From Chitinophagaceae bacterium (GTDB lineage Bacteria > Bacteroidota > Bacteroidia > Chitinophagales > Chitinophagaceae): DNA of 8,648 bases. The position numbers and the translations under genes are program-made. This document shows, piece by piece, positions 6,495 through 8,648 of the stretch (within the stretch, counting starts at the first letter, position 1; every line of letters begins with the position of its first letter). The stretch is from contig JADLEN010000201.1 in the NCBI GenBank assembly GCA_020846105.1, forward strand, positions 1-8,648. The letters run 5' to 3'. The notes under the pieces are model-generated. The model ran no database searches. It worked only from the letters and a program-made list of their open reading frames with translations, and was not told the DNA's origin.

Positions 6495-6728
6495 TTAGTT
6501 TTGGTTGTCGCGCCACTCATATACCCAGCTGCTTTGTATCATTTCTAGGTGGCCTTCGTTGCTTTGCTCGCGCGTGCCCTCGAAGTGGGGTAGTGCGAGC
6601 ACCCATTCTATAAGGTCGGTAAAGCGGATGCGGTATATTTTGCTTTCGGTAAAGTCGTCGCCAAATTTTTCGTATAGTTTTAGGGCTATGTCTTCGTAAT
6701 CGTTCCAGTGTATTGGGGGTTCGTACAT
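6495..6728 (-). CDS. iscX: Fe-S cluster assembly protein IscX
   Basis: IscX is a small acidic protein that binds the cysteine desulfurase IscS and iron, and modulates cluster assembly. The 77-aa sequence shows the family pattern: W8-N-D-Y-E-D-I-A near the start, IRFTDLIEWV (34-43), LPHFEG (46-51), SNE (56-58), LE (61-62) and W68 near the end. E. coli IscX is 66 aa; the extra residues sit in the FTESKIY loop and at the ends. The gene follows a [2Fe-2S] ferredoxin of the Isc type by 40 bases, the same fdx-iscX order as at the end of the E. coli isc operon. It is followed 3 bases later by kdsC. No iscS, iscU or hscA is in the window. Confidence 0.85.
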   Translation of the reverse strand: MYEPPIHWNDYEDIALKLYEKFGDDFTESKIYRIRFTDLIEWVLALPHFEGTREQSNEGHLEMIQSSWVYEWRDNQN

Positions 6729-6730
6729 GA

Positions 6731-6768
6731 GTTTTGTTGTTGTTGTTGTATAGTGTGTGTGTAAAGAA
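6731..6768 (-). repeat. CA/CAA simple repeats forming the iscX leader
   Basis: The plus strand has (TTG)5 at 6734-6748 and (GT)5 at 6753-6762. On the mRNA this gives ACACACACAC, then CTATA, then five CAA, ending five bases before the iscX ATG (6728). The leader lacks any Shine-Dalgarno sequence and any ability to fold, which would favour ribosome access. Confidence 0.6.
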
Positions 6769-7107
6769 TTAATCGCCGTAGATAAGGGTTTGGTCTGGTA
6801 GGGTTACCGATATGGTGCCTGCTTGGTCTTTGTCCAAGACGCATTGGCAGCCTAGGCGCGAGTTGATACGTGGGTTGCGTGCGCGGTCTATAAAATCTTC
6901 TTCGCGGTCTATGATTTCGGGAAAAATGTCTTCGCCTTGGTTGATATAAATATGGCAAGTGCTGCAAGCGCATACCATGCCACAGTTGTGGTGTAGTTCT
7001 ATATTGTTATCTAGTAGTACTTCGAGTACGCTTTGGCCACCGGCTACATTTTCTAGTGTTATGGCGGGCGTGTCTTTTTGCTCGAAATTTATTTTTAAAG
7101 TGTACAT
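6769..7107 (-). CDS. fdx: [2Fe-2S] ferredoxin, Isc type
   Basis: This small electron carrier donates electrons to the Fe-S assembly complex (IscS/IscU) and related enzymes in the cytoplasm. Starting from the ATG at 7105-7107 the protein has 112 aa (E. coli Fdx: 111). The four cluster ligands fall at C42, C48, C51 and C87, in CGMVCACSTCH and RLGCQC, the spacing of adrenodoxin-type vertebrate/bacterial Isc ferredoxins. An extra cysteine at 46 is also as in E. coli Fdx. An upstream in-frame ATG (7146) would add 13 residues, but it overlaps the -7 promoter box at 7144-7151, so I prefer the shorter form. iscX and kdsC follow in the same direction. It ends with a TAA at 6769-6771. Confidence 0.92.
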   Translation of the reverse strand: MYTLKINFEQKDTPAITLENVAGGQSVLEVLLDNNIELHHNCGMVCACSTCHIYINQGEDIFPEIIDREEDFIDRARNPRINSRLGCQCVLDKDQAGTISVTLPDQTLIYGD

Positions 7108-7143
7108 TAATGCTGAGATTTCCGGGATTGTGTATTTATGCGG

Positions 7144-7151
7144 CAAAGGTA
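7144..7151 (-). promoter_or_regulatory. Candidate -7 promoter box for fdx-iscX-kdsC
   Basis: The minus strand reads TACCTTTG here, a perfect TAnnTTTG. It sits in the 58-base gap between the DUF2520 stop (7166) and the fdx start (7107), leaving a leader of roughly 30 bases. No clear TTTG -33 element is present at 19-21 bases upstream. Confidence 0.45.
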
Positions 7152-7165
7152 AAGCTTCGAGGGCT

Positions 7166-7945
7166 TTAATCTGCGTCTTTTGTATAGGTGTTTCTTATAG
7201 AGGAGCTAAGCGATTGGTATATGGCTAGCCAGTGGGGCTGGTTTTTCAATAGATTTTGTTGATGGAGTAGCGTGTTTTGGTCGTTGCGTATGGCAGGCCC
7301 TGTTTGTATGTCTATGGCGGGCTGCTGCGCTAGTCTTTGTATGCCTTGGGCAATAATGGGTGCAAGTATTTGGGCATCTATATGCTGCTGGCTGCATAGC
7401 TGCTGCGCAATAGCATAGAGGTGGTTGGTAAAGTTGCTGGCAAAAACAGCCGCTAGGTGTAGGTGCGTGCGGGTATCGGCATTGGCTACAAAAGTCTTGG
7501 GGCTTAGCTGGGCCATTAGTTGTAGGCTAGCTGTGTTGCTGGCTTCTATGGCTATGGGTATCATATTGCTGTCCCACTGTTGGCCACGAGATATAGCATA
7601 TATGGGCCAGTAAACGCCTGTGTTTTGGGCAGCGCTAGCTATAGCTGCTAGCGCAGTAGCACCCGAGCAATGTAGCAAAAGGGTATGGCTAAAGTTTAAT
7701 TGTAGTGCCAAGCTAGCAATAGCAGCATCGCTAATAGCCAGGAAGCAAATATGGTTTTCTTGGTCGGGTATGTGGCTAAGGCTTGGGTAAATGTTGCAAG
7801 GGTAGCTATGGGCAAAGTCGGCAGCTTTGGCAGCGTCTCGGGCCCATACCCCTGCTAAGCTATGCCCTTGCTGGGCTAGGGTAGCGGCAAGAAAATGGGC
7901 AATGTTGCCCGTGCCTATAATGCTGTATTGGTAGGCTGCGCTCAT
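7166..7945 (-). CDS. Rossmann-like and DUF2520 domain protein
   Basis: The N-terminal Rossmann fold is marked by a beta strand and YSIIGTGNIAHFLAATLA (GxGNxA, G11/G13), an NAD(P)-binding loop like that in pyrroline-5-carboxylate reductases. The C-terminal helical DUF2520 region includes HLAAVFASNFTNHLYAIAQQL and a later GIQRLA...TGPAIRND block, both characteristic. A dehydrogenase or reductase activity is plausible, but no substrate is established for this family as far as I know. Length (259 aa) is normal. Its ATG overlaps the TGA of the acyltransferase by four bases (ATGA), so the two are translationally coupled. In many Bacteroidota this gene lies near a KdsC-type phosphatase, as here (from memory). 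The protein is unusually rich in Ala, Gln and His. Confidence 0.88.
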   Translation of the reverse strand: MSAAYQYSIIGTGNIAHFLAATLAQQGHSLAGVWARDAAKAADFAHSYPCNIYPSLSHIPDQENHICFLAISDAAIASLALQLNFSHTLLLHCSGATALAAIASAAQNTGVYWPIYAISRGQQWDSNMIPIAIEASNTASLQLMAQLSPKTFVANADTRTHLHLAAVFASNFTNHLYAIAQQLCSQQHIDAQILAPIIAQGIQRLAQQPAIDIQTGPAIRNDQNTLLHQQNLLKNQPHWLAIYQSLSSSIRNTYTKDAD

Positions 7946-8648
7946 GCTTGGTGTTGGGTGTAATAATTGTTCCTAATATGCCACACCTGCTCTTTGAGCG
8001 CGGGCAAGTGGCGCAGGCCTAGCCCTTCGGTGGGTATGGGTTGCAAAAAATGTATGTCTATGGCATGTGGCCAAGCAAAGAACTTTTTGTTGTGCGGCAA
8101 TACCTTGCCTGTATTGAAAATAAGGCAGGGTAGTATTGGCTTTTGGGCGCGTATGGCTATCACAAAAGCCCCATCGTGGAAGGGTTGCATTGCCTCGGCA
8201 GACTTGTTGCGGGTGCCCTCGGGGTATAGGCATAGGTGCAGGCCTAGCTCTAAAGTCTGGCGCATGGCCGTGAAGCTTTCTTTGCGGCTTTGCTCCTTGT
8301 CTCTGTCTACCAATATGCTTCCTAGCTTGTAGATGGTGCCAAAGATGGGTACGCGTGCTATTTCTATTTTGGCAAGTGTTTTGTTGGCAGCAGGTATCCA
8401 AGGGCTGCTCACTGGTATGTCCATAAAAGAGTTGTGGTTGCATACCACCACGTAGTTTTGGTCTGCAGCAAAATGCGCAGCACCTTTGCGGCGTACGGGG
8501 CAAAAAACAAGTGGTAAAAAAACGCCCATCCATACCCTGAAAGTGCGGTGCAGGAAAATACTTCGTTTGGGCTCGGGTAGGGTTTGGATATACAAGGCTA
8601 CCAAGTACACTGGCAGCATAGTGACTATAAAAAGCAGCAAGAAGTAAA
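7942..8648 (-). CDS. Lysophospholipid acyltransferase, PlsC/LPLAT family (5' end at window edge)
   Basis: Members transfer an acyl chain to lysophosphatidic acid to make phosphatidic acid, at the inner membrane. Counting from the TTG at 8638-8640: motif I is NHNSFMD (H69, D74; the NHxxxxD catalytic pair); motif II lies around GSILVDR (107-113); motif III is YPEGTRNKS (139-147), which binds the phosphate; motif IV is ILPCLIFNTG. The N-terminus is hydrophobic (a membrane segment in about the first 20 residues). The frame is open to the window edge, so the true start may be an upstream codon; the first in-frame ATG inside is at 8617-8619. It heads the run of minus-strand genes and overlaps the DUF2520 gene by 4 bases. 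1-acyl-glycerol-3-phosphate acyltransferase is likely, but acceptor specificity (including ornithine or other lipids) cannot be read from the sequence. Confidence 0.9.
   Translation of the reverse strand, partial: YFLLLFIVTMLPVYLVALYIQTLPEPKRSIFLHRTFRVWMGVFLPLVFCPVRRKGAAHFAADQNYVVVCNHNSFMDIPVSSPWIPAANKTLAKIEIARVPIFGTIYKLGSILVDRDKEQSRKESFTAMRQTLELGLHLCLYPEGTRNKSAEAMQPFHDGAFVIAIRAQKPILPCLIFNTGKVLPHNKKFFAWPHAIDIHFLQPIPTEGLGLRHLPALKEQVWHIRNNYYTQHQA

Noticed and set aside
5875..6516. 213-aa minus-strand open frame overlapping kdsC
   Set aside because: It is an alternative frame of kdsC with Arg/Pro/His-rich composition and it runs through repeat copy B. The frame at 5988-6491 has all HAD motifs.
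7973..8533. 186-aa minus-strand open frame within the acyltransferase gene
   Set aside because: It is an out-of-frame shadow with an Arg/His/Pro-rich composition. The acyltransferase frame carries NHNSFMD and YPEGTR.

Overview
The window looks like a chromosome segment of a member of the Bacteroidota, probably from the Chitinophagales/Sphingobacteriales side (lineage is inferred). The signs are a C-terminal type IX secretion (T9SS) sorting domain, promoter -7 boxes of the form TAnnTTTG, A/T-rich gene leaders without clear Shine-Dalgarno sequences, a DUF2520 protein close to a KdsC-type phosphatase, and several families of short palindromic intergenic repeats.

Left part (1-4250, all + strand). 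The 3' part of a secreted beta-propeller-like repeat protein with a T9SS sorting domain enters from the left edge and ends at a strong intrinsic terminator. A short spacer follows. It carries a perfect 9-base DnaA-box match inside an inverted repeat, then a perfect -7 promoter box, and leads into a complete gyrA (DNA gyrase subunit A, 899 aa). gyrA ends at a 13-bp-stem terminator. Its acidic C-terminal tail contains a C-rich/G-rich palindromic repeat that reads through in frame.

Middle part (4250-5987). About 560 bp of non-coding DNA is packed with repeats: a hairpin repeat (copy A), an element built of CACAAAG motifs in inverted orientation and bracketed by a 14-bp direct repeat, and three and a third tandem copies of a 42-bp unit. 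An unrecognised 317-aa gene follows and ends at a long nested hairpin terminator. The gap between it and the convergent minus-strand genes holds a second, inverted copy (B) of the hairpin repeat.

Right part (5988-8648, all - strand). Read 5' to 3' on the minus strand, the order is a PlsC-type acyltransferase (5' end at or beyond the window edge), a Rossmann/DUF2520 protein (ATGA overlap with the acyltransferase), a [2Fe-2S] ferredoxin of the Isc type, IscX, and a KdsC-like HAD phosphatase. The first two are translationally coupled. A -7 box just upstream of the ferredoxin suggests that fdx-iscX-kdsC can be transcribed on its own. The functions combine phospholipid synthesis, Kdo/LPS synthesis and Fe-S cluster assembly.

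No phage, transposase, CRISPR or defence gene is visible. The unusual material is the repeat-dense spacer, the repeat inside gyrA, the DnaA box upstream of gyrA, and the unrecognised 317-aa gene.
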